A DNA stretch of 12,387 nt from JBBSVE01 sp038233815. Its GTDB lineage: Bacteria > Pseudomonadota > Alphaproteobacteria > Rhodobacterales > Rhodobacteraceae. Shown here piece by piece: positions 1-6,284 of the stretch; the stretch's first letter is position 1; each line of letters starts with the position of its first letter. Position numbers and translations under genes: made by a program. The notes beneath the pieces are model-generated. The model made no database searches and was not told the origin of the DNA. It saw only the letters and a program-made list of their open reading frames with translations. The stretch covers positions 1-12,387 of the forward strand of contig JBBSVE010000093.1 in assembly GCA_038233815.1 (NCBI GenBank), written 5' to 3'.

Positions 1-141
1 CGGCCGCGTTTGCCGGTCGGCGCAGCATCCCAGATCATCTCCGGGTCAAACCAGATCGTCAGCGAGCCACGGCGCTTGAGCGATTCATTGCAGGCCGACC
101 AGTTCCTGGTCTTGTAGGGTTGGGGATGTGGGTCTGCTCAT
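1..141 (-). pseudogene. IS5-family transposase, N-terminal fragment with frameshift
   Basis: N-terminal part of a DDE transposase, cut by the left edge. The ATG at 141-139 opens MSRPTSPT. The family then continues with residues like YKTRNW, followed by a segment containing RRGSLTIWFDPEM and AAPTGKRG, all of which are present. They are in a different frame, however, because there is one extra C (minus strand) in the run at 117-119. As read, translation from the ATG stops after 18 codons. Correcting one base restores a continuous family-like N-terminus to the window edge. The copy is therefore either inactive or affected by a sequencing or assembly error at a short homopolymer. The DDE catalytic core would lie outside the window. 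Family recognition is confident; loss of function is an inference. Confidence 0.75.
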
Positions 142-160
142 GTCGTCCAGCTACCACGAT

Positions 161-179
161 GGATTCACAAGATGAATCC
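161..179. repeat. Subterminal hairpin in the IS leader
   Basis: GGATTCA at 161-167 and TGAATCC at 173-179 form a perfect 7-bp stem with a 5-base loop. It lies between the terminal repeat and the transposase start. Such leader hairpins in insertion sequences can limit transposase expression from outside transcription or act as a transposase-binding site. Neither role is shown here. Confidence 0.55.
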
Positions 180-186
180 CTCACGG

Positions 187-204
187 GATTTGTGCAACAG
201 AGCC
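187..204. repeat. Terminal inverted repeat of the IS5-family element
   Basis: The minus strand reads GGCTCTGTTGCACAAATC from 204 to 187. This matches the usual tip of IS5-family elements common in Rhodobacteraceae. The exact outer base could be off by one or two because the partner repeat is not in the window. Confidence 0.7.
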
Positions 205-340
205 CCTTGGCCTCCTCCGGGTCTTTCGTGCGCAGGGACCAGCCCACCTGCGCTTTGCCAAAAACCTTCACGAGATCGGCGGGTGTTTTCTGCCGGAAAT
301 AGTAGATGCCGGAGTCAGGATTTTTCGTGGGACGGGGCAT
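203..340 (-). pseudogene. Tyrosine recombinase/integrase N-terminus, interrupted by IS
   Basis: The ATG at 340-338 is preceded by AAGG with about 8 bases spacing (minus strand). It opens a frame MPRPTKNPDSGIYYFRQK followed by PADLVKVFGK and SLRTKDPEEAKG. This is the short N-terminal module (DUF6538 type) found before the arm- and core-binding domains of many phage- and island-type tyrosine recombinases. After about 46 codons the frame runs into the IS terminal repeat, so the gene is disrupted and the catalytic R-H-R-Y domain is not in the window. It probably continues beyond the other end of the IS. The start is 95 bp from the 3' end of tRNA-Met, the usual place for an island integrase. The recombinase assignment rests only on this short N-terminal module and the context. 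Confidence 0.7.
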
Positions 341-354
341 GTGTAAAGCCTTAG

Positions 355-378
355 CGGTGTAGGACACCGGTGTAGGAC
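355..378. repeat. Tandem 13-bp repeat with central palindrome upstream of the integrase
   Basis: CGGTGTAGGAC occurs at 355-365 and again at 368-378, a 13-bp period. Between and across them is the perfect 10-bp palindrome ACACCGGTGT (364-373). The repeats lie 15-38 bp upstream of the integrase start, between it and the tRNA. They could be recombinase arm-type or excisionase sites, or an operator for integrase control. The sequence shows only the repeat, not its function. Confidence 0.5.
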
Positions 379-435
379 CGAAGGCAATCCAAGCCACTGA
401 TAACGCTCATCTTACTGACCTGAAACGGAAAAAGA

Positions 436-512
436 TGGTGGCGAGAGAGAGACTTGAACTCTCGACCCCACGATTATGAGTCGTGTGCTCTAACCAGCTG
501 AGCTACCTCGCC
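436..512 (-). tRNA. tRNA-Met (anticodon CAT), elongator type
   Basis: A complete 77-nt cloverleaf on the minus strand with encoded CCA (438-436). The acceptor stem is GGCGAGG/TCTCGCC with one G-U pair. The D arm contains AGCTCAGCTGGTTAGAGC. The anticodon stem CACGA/TCGTG carries the loop CTCATAA, giving CAT. The T arm is GAGAG TTCAAGT CTCTC. CAT is shared by initiator Met, elongator Met and lysidine-modified Ile2. The first base pair is G-C rather than the mismatch of initiators. The anticodon arm and the following GGGGTC closely resemble E. coli elongator tRNA-Met, so elongator Met is preferred and Ile2 is less likely. TTTTT begins two bases after CCA (433-429), a possible termination tract. 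The 3' half of this gene is the likely attB core for the adjacent integrase. Confidence 0.93.
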
Positions 513-522
513 ATCGGATCGC

Positions 523-551
523 TGGGTAGGTCACCCCCGCGGGGGCGTCAA
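523..551 (-). promoter_or_regulatory. Probable tRNA-Met promoter (sigma-70 type)
   Basis: On the minus strand, TTGACG (551-546) is followed by a 17-bp spacer and TACCCA (528-523). That places a transcription start a few bases before the tRNA 5' end at 512. The -35 is nearly consensus; the -10 is weak but acceptable for a GC-rich alphaproteobacterium. The spacer is mostly the perfect palindrome CCCCCGCGGGGG (534-545). The promoter lies in the 63-bp gap after the upstream hydantoinase-family gene on the same strand. Confidence 0.6.
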
Positions 552-575
552 GTCGGAATCGCGACTGGCGGGCCA

Positions 576-2606
576 TCAGTGGGCTGCTGCGGCGACGGGC
601 TCGGGCGTGTCGCGGGCGATGCGGGGGCGGCCGGATGCGGTTGCGGTGAGCGTCGCCTCGAGGAACATCGAGCGGCCCTCAATCTCCGCCCCCCGGACGG
701 CGCGGGTGAGGGTGACCACGGTATCCGCGGCCCCTGCGGCGAGGGCGCGGGCGGTGGCCTCGGTGACGAGTGCCGCCTCCAGCGCCGAAAGGGCTGCCTC
801 GCGGTCGTCGAACCGTTCGGGGCCGGAGGGGAGGTGCGCGGTAAAGATACCCTCGCCCTGCGCGGTGACGAGGCCGGTGGCGCGCTGGCTTACCTGACCC
901 ACCACCGCGCCGATGGCGTTCGCGACGCCCGCATGTTCCGGCAGGATCATTCGCGCGCCAAGCCGCCGCCCGACCGCCGGATAGTAGGCGGGCGCCGACG
1001 CGCCAAGCCCGATCACCGGCACCGCAAGACCGACGGAAAGATCCAGCACCCCGCGATGGCGCGAAAGCCCCGCGGCGACGAGCGGGTGGGCGGCCAGAGC
1101 CCCGGGATCGCCCCCCGCAAAGGCCGCATCCTCGCCGAACGCGGCCTCCAGCAGGCAGGTCACGGTCTGCGCGGTCAGCCGGTCCACGATCATCTGCGCC
1201 AGTGCTGTCGCATCCGGGGCGAACCGCTCGCCAAGCCCTGTCCGCCGCCGCGCCATCAGGCGGAGCGCCTTGTCGGCCGCGCCTGCGTCCCAGTCCGCGA
1301 GCCCGCCCAGCACGTGGCTCGCGTCCGACGCCGTCACCCCCGCGAGCATCACCAGTCCGCGCGCGACGAGCCGGTCCAGCGCAATCCCCTCCAGCCGCGA
1401 GGAGAGCGCGCGGGCCAGCGGCATCGGCGTTGCAATGCGCGCCAAAAGGGCGGTTTCGCGCGGCGAGAGGCCGGTCGCGTCGCCGCCCATCGGGATCGCG
1501 AAGCGCCCGTCATGGTCGCCCGCCATGTCGGTGCCGAGCGCGCGGTCCAGCGCCTCGTGGACCATCCCCGGATGATCGCGCGCCAGCAGTGACACCGGGA
1601 CCAGACGGCGCGGGCCGAGCCGCAGATCGCCTGACAGCCCCTCCGCCACCAGATGCACCTCGCTGTCGCCGCCCAGCCCGGTGGTCCGCATTGCGACCGC
1701 CTCCACCATGGTGCGAAAACCGCCGACCCGCGCGCCTTCGGGGTCAATCTCCGGCAGGCCGCCACGCAGCAGCGCCACATCGGTCGTGGTGCCGCCAATG
1801 TCGGAGACCAGCGCCTCCGCCTCGCCCGTCAGCCAGCGCGCGCCGACGATGGAGGCGGCGGGGCCGGAGAGGATGGTCTCGATCGGCCGCTCGCGCACCA
1901 GAGCCGCGGAGATCAGCGCCCCGTCGCCTCGCACCACCATCAGCGGCGCGTCGATGCCGGAGGTCCGGATATGGCGCTCACAGGCCGCGACGAGACGGTC
2001 GATCATGCCGATGAGGCGCGCATTGAGCACCGCCGTCAGCGCACGCTTGGGACCGTTGAGATTGGCGGAAAGCTCGTGGCTGCAAGTCACAGGGCAGCCG
2101 GTGACGCGGCGGATCAGATCGCGCGCGGCACGTTCGTGCGCGGGATTGCGCGTGGCGAACCGGGCGGCGACGGCGAAGCCCATGATCCCGTCCAGTCCCT
2201 CTAGCGCGCGCTCCAGTCCGGCGAGGTCCAGGGCCGCGATTTCCGTCCCGGCGTGGTTGTGTCCGCCGGAGAGCATCACCACCGGATCGCCCCGCAGCGC
2301 CTCCGACAGGCCGGCCCGGTCCATGTCGCCCGGATCGAACCCGATGAAGACCAACGCCACCCGGCCGCCCTGACCCTCGACCAGCGCATTGGTGGCGAGC
2401 GTGGTGGACAGGGACACCATCTCCACCGCCGCGGGGGCGACGCCGGCGGCGCGCATCGCGGCATCGACAGCGCGGCCGATCCCCAACGCCAGATCGGCAC
2501 GCGTGGTCAGCGATTTCGCCTTGCCGATCACCGCGTCGCGCGCCGTGTCGAGAAGGACCGCGTCGGTATAGGTGCCGCCGGTATCCACGCCCAGAAAAAT
2601 CGCCAT
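576..2606 (-). CDS. Hydantoinase/oxoprolinase family protein (HyuA-like, single subunit)
   Basis: A 676-residue ASKHA-fold enzyme, the usual length for the stand-alone or A-subunit form. The N-terminal domain opens with GVDTGGTYTDAVL (residues 6-18), the phosphate-binding motif. The catalytic domain has SGPAAS (247-252), SDIGGTTTD (268-276) and TGLGGDSEV (309-317). Near the C-terminus is GASAPAYYP (535-543), then LPEHAGVANAIGAVVG (555-570). Family members use ATP to open cyclic amides such as hydantoins or 5-oxoproline, or carboxylate ketones. The substrate here cannot be read from sequence, and no HyuB partner or transporter is adjacent. GGGAG about 10 bases upstream supports the ATG at 2606. 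The gene follows rpoN by 66 bp on the same strand with no clear terminator between them, so co-transcription is possible. Cytoplasmic; no signal peptide or membrane segment seen. Confidence 0.88.
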   Translation of the reverse strand: MAIFLGVDTGGTYTDAVLLDTARDAVIGKAKSLTTRADLALGIGRAVDAAMRAAGVAPAAVEMVSLSTTLATNALVEGQGGRVALVFIGFDPGDMDRAGLSEALRGDPVVMLSGGHNHAGTEIAALDLAGLERALEGLDGIMGFAVAARFATRNPAHERAARDLIRRVTGCPVTCSHELSANLNGPKRALTAVLNARLIGMIDRLVAACERHIRTSGIDAPLMVVRGDGALISAALVRERPIETILSGPAASIVGARWLTGEAEALVSDIGGTTTDVALLRGGLPEIDPEGARVGGFRTMVEAVAMRTTGLGGDSEVHLVAEGLSGDLRLGPRRLVPVSLLARDHPGMVHEALDRALGTDMAGDHDGRFAIPMGGDATGLSPRETALLARIATPMPLARALSSRLEGIALDRLVARGLVMLAGVTASDASHVLGGLADWDAGAADKALRLMARRRTGLGERFAPDATALAQMIVDRLTAQTVTCLLEAAFGEDAAFAGGDPGALAAHPLVAAGLSRHRGVLDLSVGLAVPVIGLGASAPAYYPAVGRRLGARMILPEHAGVANAIGAVVGQVSQRATGLVTAQGEGIFTAHLPSGPERFDDREAALSALEAALVTEATARALAAGAADTVVTLTRAVRGAEIEGRSMFLEATLTATASGRPRIARDTPEPVAAAAH

Positions 2607-2672
2607 ATCGCCCGCTCCCGACCCGCTTCTCGCTCAGGATTAGCCGGATCGCGCGGAATGGTCCACGTGCCG

Positions 2673-3980
2673 CTAGGCGCCCGCGATGCGGCGGCGGTGA
2701 GCGGGGGGAATGCCCAGCGTGGTGCGGTATTTCGCCAGCGTGCGCCGGGCCAGTGGCATGCCTTCGGCAACCAGCGCCTCCACCAACGCCTGATCGTTCA
2801 ACGGACGCAGCGGCGATTCGCAAGCGACGAGCCGCGCGAGCCGGGCGCGGATCGCGGCGGCGGCGGGCGCCTCGCTTCCCATGTCGCGGCCGGTATCGCC
2901 CGCCATGTCGCGCCGCCGCGCGGTGGAGAAGAGCGTCCTGAGCCACCATGTTCCGCGCGGCGTATCCACCGCCACCCCCGCCACCGCCCGACTGACCGTG
3001 CTCGCATGCAGCCCGGTGTCCGCCGCGATGTCCGCCATGGTCATCGGAACCAGCGCCTCCAGCCCGCGGTCGAGAGCGCCCGCCTGCCGGGTGAGGATGG
3101 CGCGACCAACCCGCAGCAGCGTCGCGTTGCGGCTCTCCACCATACGCTCCACCTCGCGTGCGGCGGCGGCGTCCCCACCGCGCGCGTCGATGGCGAGCGT
3201 CGGCAGGGCGGAGCGGCTGAGTGCCACCTCCCACCGCCCGTCCGCACGGGTGGCGGTGAGGTCCGGCTCGCGCACCGGCCCCGCCTCCTGTCCGAACTGC
3301 GCGCCGGGCTTGGGGTTGAAGCTGCGGATATGGCCGAGGGTGCGCAGGATCGCGGCAGGCTCCACCCCGCACATCCGGGCCAGGCGCGCGACATCGCCCG
3401 AGGCCAGAATGTCGAGATGACCGAGCAGGCACTCCATCACCGGGTCCAGAAGGTCCGCATCCCGCGCCTGTAGCCGAAGGCAATCGGCCAGCGACAGCGC
3501 GAAGAGCCCGGTCGGCTCCGCCCCGTCGCGCAGCCGGTCCAGCACGACACTCAAGGCATCCTGAGATACGCCTGCCTCGCGGGCGAGGATGTGGGGGGGG
3601 CGCGACAGCCAGCCCGAGGGCTCGATCCCCTGAATGAGGATCTGCGCCAGCACCCGATCCCGCCCCGTGCCCAAGATGCGATCGGCCTGTGCGGAGACAT
3701 GCGCCACCAGCCCTGCCGGACGGTCCGCGATCCACGCGGAGGCGTCGTCGCCGTCATAGGCGGGTCGCGCCTCGAATGCGGACATCCAGCGCGGCGACCA
3801 GGCGTGCGGATCTGGGGCGTGGATGCCCAGCACGAGGGCGGGGTTGCGCTCCGCCTGCTCCTCCAGATAGCGGGTGAGGCCCGAGGCGTCGAACCGCAGG
3901 ACGCGGATCGAGGTGGCGAGGGCCTGCGTCAGGCGCAGCTTTTGCGTCTGGACGAGCTGTTGCTGCTGTCCCGTGCTCAC
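2673..3980 (-). CDS. rpoN: RNA polymerase sigma-54 factor
   Basis: Sigma-54 binds core RNA polymerase and directs it to -24/-12 promoters opened by AAA+ activators. From the GTG at 3980 the product is 435 residues, within the range of alphaproteobacterial RpoN. Region I is Q-rich: GQQQQLVQTQKLRLTQAL (4-21), then a YLEEQAERNPAL segment. A short linker leads to the core-binding domain (about 95-260). The helix-turn-helix includes MADIAADTGLHASTVSRAV (315-333). The RpoN box is ARRTLAKYRT (411-420), one or two changes from the canonical ARRTVAKYRE. Longer in-frame starts up to 4166 would cross the divergent selD start and add non-RpoN sequence, so they are rejected. The neighbours are a hydantoinase-family gene and selD, not lptB, hpf or ptsN, so this may be an extra paralogue like those of Rhodobacter. 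An unbroken C8 run (3593-3600) falls at codons 127-130. Confidence 0.95.
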   Translation of the reverse strand: MSTGQQQQLVQTQKLRLTQALATSIRVLRFDASGLTRYLEEQAERNPALVLGIHAPDPHAWSPRWMSAFEARPAYDGDDASAWIADRPAGLVAHVSAQADRILGTGRDRVLAQILIQGIEPSGWLSRPPHILAREAGVSQDALSVVLDRLRDGAEPTGLFALSLADCLRLQARDADLLDPVMECLLGHLDILASGDVARLARMCGVEPAAILRTLGHIRSFNPKPGAQFGQEAGPVREPDLTATRADGRWEVALSRSALPTLAIDARGGDAAAAREVERMVESRNATLLRVGRAILTRQAGALDRGLEALVPMTMADIAADTGLHASTVSRAVAGVAVDTPRGTWWLRTLFSTARRRDMAGDTGRDMGSEAPAAAAIRARLARLVACESPLRPLNDQALVEALVAEGMPLARRTLAKYRTTLGIPPAHRRRIAGA

Positions 3981-4003
3981 GTCGGAGGTGCCCCCGGACT
4001 GGT

Positions 4004-4061
4004 GCCAAGGCGCAACCCTAGGCCGAAAGGCCGCGTCCGTGCAACAGCCCTCGCCTTGGCG
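4004..4061. promoter_or_regulatory. Paired quasi-palindromes flanking the rpoN promoter
   Basis: GCCAAGGC (4004-4011) and CGCCTTGGCG (4052-4061) are each near-palindromes. They share a 9-bp inverted match (4004-4012 with 4052-4060), with arm starts 48 bp apart. One sits at the expected transcription start and the other just upstream of the -35 in the rpoN/selD gap. Such a layout suits a pair of operator sites; the binding protein is unknown. Confidence 0.4.
4015..4044 (-). promoter_or_regulatory. Candidate rpoN promoter
   Basis: The minus strand has TTGCAC (4044-4039), an 18-bp spacer, then TAGGGT (4020-4015), which would give a leader of about 28 nt before the GTG at 3980. The spacer contains GGCC-GAAA-GGCC (4021-4032), a short inverted repeat. 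This is the best match in the 120-bp gap, but the -10 is only partly consensus. No -24/-12 (GG-N10-GC) element fitting rpoN autoregulation was found. No convincing promoter for the divergent selD was seen. Confidence 0.4.
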
Positions 4062-4094
4062 CGGTGCGGCGGCTAACAGGGCCCCGGCACGGAC

Positions 4095-4098
4095 GAGG
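4095..4098 (+). promoter_or_regulatory. Ribosome binding site bearing on the selD start
   Basis: GAGG at 4095-4098 is only 2 bases before the ATG at 4101 but 8 bases before the in-frame ATG at 4107. Spacing therefore favours 4107, giving an N-terminus MRQDWPITRD and a protein two residues shorter than from 4101. Confidence 0.5.
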
Positions 4099-4100
4099 AC

Positions 4101-6284
4101 ATGGCGATGCGACAGGACTGGCCCATCACGCGCGATCTCGTCCTGATCGGCGGGGGCCATGCCCATGCGCTGGTGCTGCGCCGCTGGGGCATGGCGCCGC
4201 AGGCCGGGGCCCGCGTGACGCTCCTCGATCCGGCTCCGGTGACACCCTATACCGGCATGCTGCCCGGCTTAATTGCGGGGCACTATACCCGGCCGGAGAT
4301 GATGATCGACCTCTTGCGCCTTGCCCGGTTCGCGGGCGCGCGCCTGATCGAAGGGCGCGCTGCGGGGATCGACCGGGCCGCGGGCCGGGTGCTGCTGGAG
4401 GGCGGGCGGAGCCTGCGTTACGACGTGGCCTCGCTCGACATCGGCATCGGATCGGGACTGCCGGACCTGCCGGGGTTCCCGGAGCACGGGCTGGCCGCCA
4501 AGCCTCTCGGCCGGTTCGCCGAAGGGTGGGAGGCGTTTGTGCGAATCGCCCCGCCGGACCCGCACGTCACCGTGATCGGCGCGGGCGTCGGGGGGGTGGA
4601 ACTGGCGATGGCGATGGCGTTCCGGCTGCGGGGGCTGGGGCGGCAGGCGCGGGTGACGGTGCTCGACCGCGACGCGGCGCTGTCCGGGGTGGGGCAGGGC
4701 GCACGTGCGGCGCTCATGGCGCAAATGGCGGCGCAGGGCGTGGTGCTGATGGCAGGCGCGCAGCCGGTGGAGGTCCGCGCGGACGAGATCGTGCTGGCGG
4801 ATGGGCGCACGCTCCGCTCAGACCTCACGCTGTCGGTCGCGGGGGCGCGTCCGCAGGGCTGGCTCGGCGCCACCGGCCTTGCGCTGACGGACGGGTTCGT
4901 GACCGTGGGACCGACGCTGCAAAGTTCCGATCCCGCGATCTTCGCCGTCGGCGACTGCGCGCATATGGAGCATGCGCCGCGCCCCAAGGCCGGGGTTTTT
5001 GCCGTGCGGCAGGCGCCAGTTCTGCACTACAACCTGCGCGCCGCCCTGTCGGACCGGCCGATGCGGCGGTTCGCGCCGCAGAAGGACTATCTCAAGCTCG
5101 TCTCCACCGGCGGCAAGGCGGCCGTCGCGGACCGCTTCGGGCTGCGACTGGAGGGGCGCTGGCTTTGGCGCTGGAAGGATCGGATCGACCGGACCTTCAT
5201 GGCGAAGTTCGGGGACTATCCGGCGATGGCGGCGGCGGCCTTGCCCCCCGATGCCGCAGCGGGGCTGCGCGAGGCGCTGGGCGAGAAGCCGATGTGTGGC
5301 GGCTGCGGCGCGAAGGTGGGGCCGGGGGCGCTGGCGCGGGCGTTGGACGGGCTCGCCCCGCCGGCGCGGGCGGAGGTGCTGTCGGGGCCGGGCGACGATG
5401 CGGCAGTGCTGCGGGTGGCGGGGGGGGTGCAGGTCCTGTCCACCGACCATCTGCGCGCCTTCACGGCGGACCCGTCGCTGATGGCGCGGATCGCGGCGAT
5501 CCATGCGCTGGGCGATGTTCATGCGATGGGCGCCCGTCCGCAGGTGGCACTGGCGCAGATCGTGCTACCGCGCGCGGACGAGGTGATCCAGGCCGACATG
5601 CTGGCCGAGATCATGGCCGCGGCGGAGACGGTCTTTCGCGCCCATGGGGCCGATGTGGTCGGCGGTCACACCTCGGTCGGGGCGGAGCTGACGGTGGGCT
5701 TCACCGTGACCGGGCTGGCGGACTGGGTGATCGCCAAGGGGGGCGCGCTGCCGGGCGACGTGCTGATCCTGACGAAGCCGCTGGGCACCGGCGTCCTGCT
5801 CGCCGCCGGGATGGCGGGCCGCGCGGTTCCGGGGGTGCTGCTGGGGGAGGCGGTCTCGGCCTGTTTCGCCTCGATGCAGCGATCACTGGCCCCGGCGGCG
5901 GCGGTGCTGGCGCCGGTGGCCCATGCGATGACCGACGTCACCGGGTTCGGCCTCGCCGGGCATCTGCTGGAGATCTGCACGGCCTCGGGGGTCGCGGCAC
6001 GGCTGCGGCTTGCCGACGTGCCGATGCTGGCAGGGGCGGTGGCGGCCTCGGCGGCGGGCTACGCCTCGACCCTCGCGCCGGCGAACCGGGCGGCCTGCGC
6101 GGGTCGGATGACCGGGGCGGAGGGGGCCGCCGCGGCGCTCCTCTTCGATCCGCAGACAGCGGGGGGGCTGCTGGCCGCCGTCCCGGCGGCGGAGGCCGAC
6201 GCGGTGCTGGCAGTCCTTGGCGGGACGGCGGCGGCGATCGGTGTGGTGGAGGCGGGCTGGCCCGCGCTGGTGGTGGAGGGCTGA
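4101..6284 (+). CDS. selD: Selenide, water dikinase with N-terminal FAD-dependent oxidoreductase domain
   Basis: A two-domain protein of 727 residues; stand-alone SelD is about 350. Residues 1-390 are an NDH-2-like pyridine nucleotide-disulfide oxidoreductase domain. It has an FAD-binding LIGGGHAHALVL (15-26), a second Rossmann motif VTVIGAGVGGVELAMAM (156-172) and the FAD-contacting IFAVGDCA (280-287). Residues 397-727 are SelD, which uses ATP and selenide to make selenophosphate. The catalytic Cys402 and Lys405 lie in MCGGCGAKV, followed by GDDAA (431-435), GDVHAMGA (471-478), GGHT (521-524), TDVTGFGLAGHL (611-622) and DPQTAGGL (683-690). The catalytic residue is Cys, not selenocysteine. 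This fusion is known in bacteria; the N-terminal domain is thought to supply reduced selenium, but its substrate is unproven. The start may be 4107 rather than 4101. A G8 run lies at 5420-5427. The gene converges on mnmH, which uses its product. Confidence 0.95.
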   Translation: MAMRQDWPITRDLVLIGGGHAHALVLRRWGMAPQAGARVTLLDPAPVTPYTGMLPGLIAGHYTRPEMMIDLLRLARFAGARLIEGRAAGIDRAAGRVLLEGGRSLRYDVASLDIGIGSGLPDLPGFPEHGLAAKPLGRFAEGWEAFVRIAPPDPHVTVIGAGVGGVELAMAMAFRLRGLGRQARVTVLDRDAALSGVGQGARAALMAQMAAQGVVLMAGAQPVEVRADEIVLADGRTLRSDLTLSVAGARPQGWLGATGLALTDGFVTVGPTLQSSDPAIFAVGDCAHMEHAPRPKAGVFAVRQAPVLHYNLRAALSDRPMRRFAPQKDYLKLVSTGGKAAVADRFGLRLEGRWLWRWKDRIDRTFMAKFGDYPAMAAAALPPDAAAGLREALGEKPMCGGCGAKVGPGALARALDGLAPPARAEVLSGPGDDAAVLRVAGGVQVLSTDHLRAFTADPSLMARIAAIHALGDVHAMGARPQVALAQIVLPRADEVIQADMLAEIMAAAETVFRAHGADVVGGHTSVGAELTVGFTVTGLADWVIAKGGALPGDVLILTKPLGTGVLLAAGMAGRAVPGVLLGEAVSACFASMQRSLAPAAAVLAPVAHAMTDVTGFGLAGHLLEICTASGVAARLRLADVPMLAGAVAASAAGYASTLAPANRAACAGRMTGAEGAAAALLFDPQTAGGLLAAVPAAEADAVLAVLGGTAAAIGVVEAGWPALVVEG

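Larger units (their letters stand above)
1..204 (-). mobile_element. IS5-family insertion sequence, partial (left part outside window)
   Basis: One end of an insertion sequence. Reading the minus strand from 204, a terminal repeat beginning GGCTCTGTTGCACAAATC leads after about 60 bp to the start of an IS5-type transposase that runs off the left edge. The terminal bases and the transposase N-terminus resemble the IS903 group of the IS5 family, but the group assignment is from memory. To the right of 204 the sequence becomes an integrase reading frame, so this is a junction. An IS903-like element would leave a 9-bp target duplication; one copy would be at 205-213 and the other would lie outside the window. 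Confidence 0.8.

Noticed and set aside
59..397. A 112-residue minus-strand frame across the IS junction
   Set aside because: It is a chance fusion of upstream sequence, the integrase N-terminus and the IS end read in one frame. It is better described as two broken genes.
436..512. Reading the CAT tRNA as initiator Met or Ile2
   Set aside because: The first acceptor pair is G-C, unlike initiators. The anticodon arm and variable region match elongator Met better than Ile2, although Ile2 is not fully excluded.
483..1592. A plus-strand frame of 369 residues opposite the hydantoinase-family gene
   Set aside because: It begins inside the tRNA region and has antisense-shadow composition, with no family likeness.
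1978..3735. A 585-residue minus-strand frame spanning rpoN and the hydantoinase-family gene
   Set aside because: It is a shadow frame with low-complexity Arg/Gly/Pro composition. Both real genes are intact in other frames.
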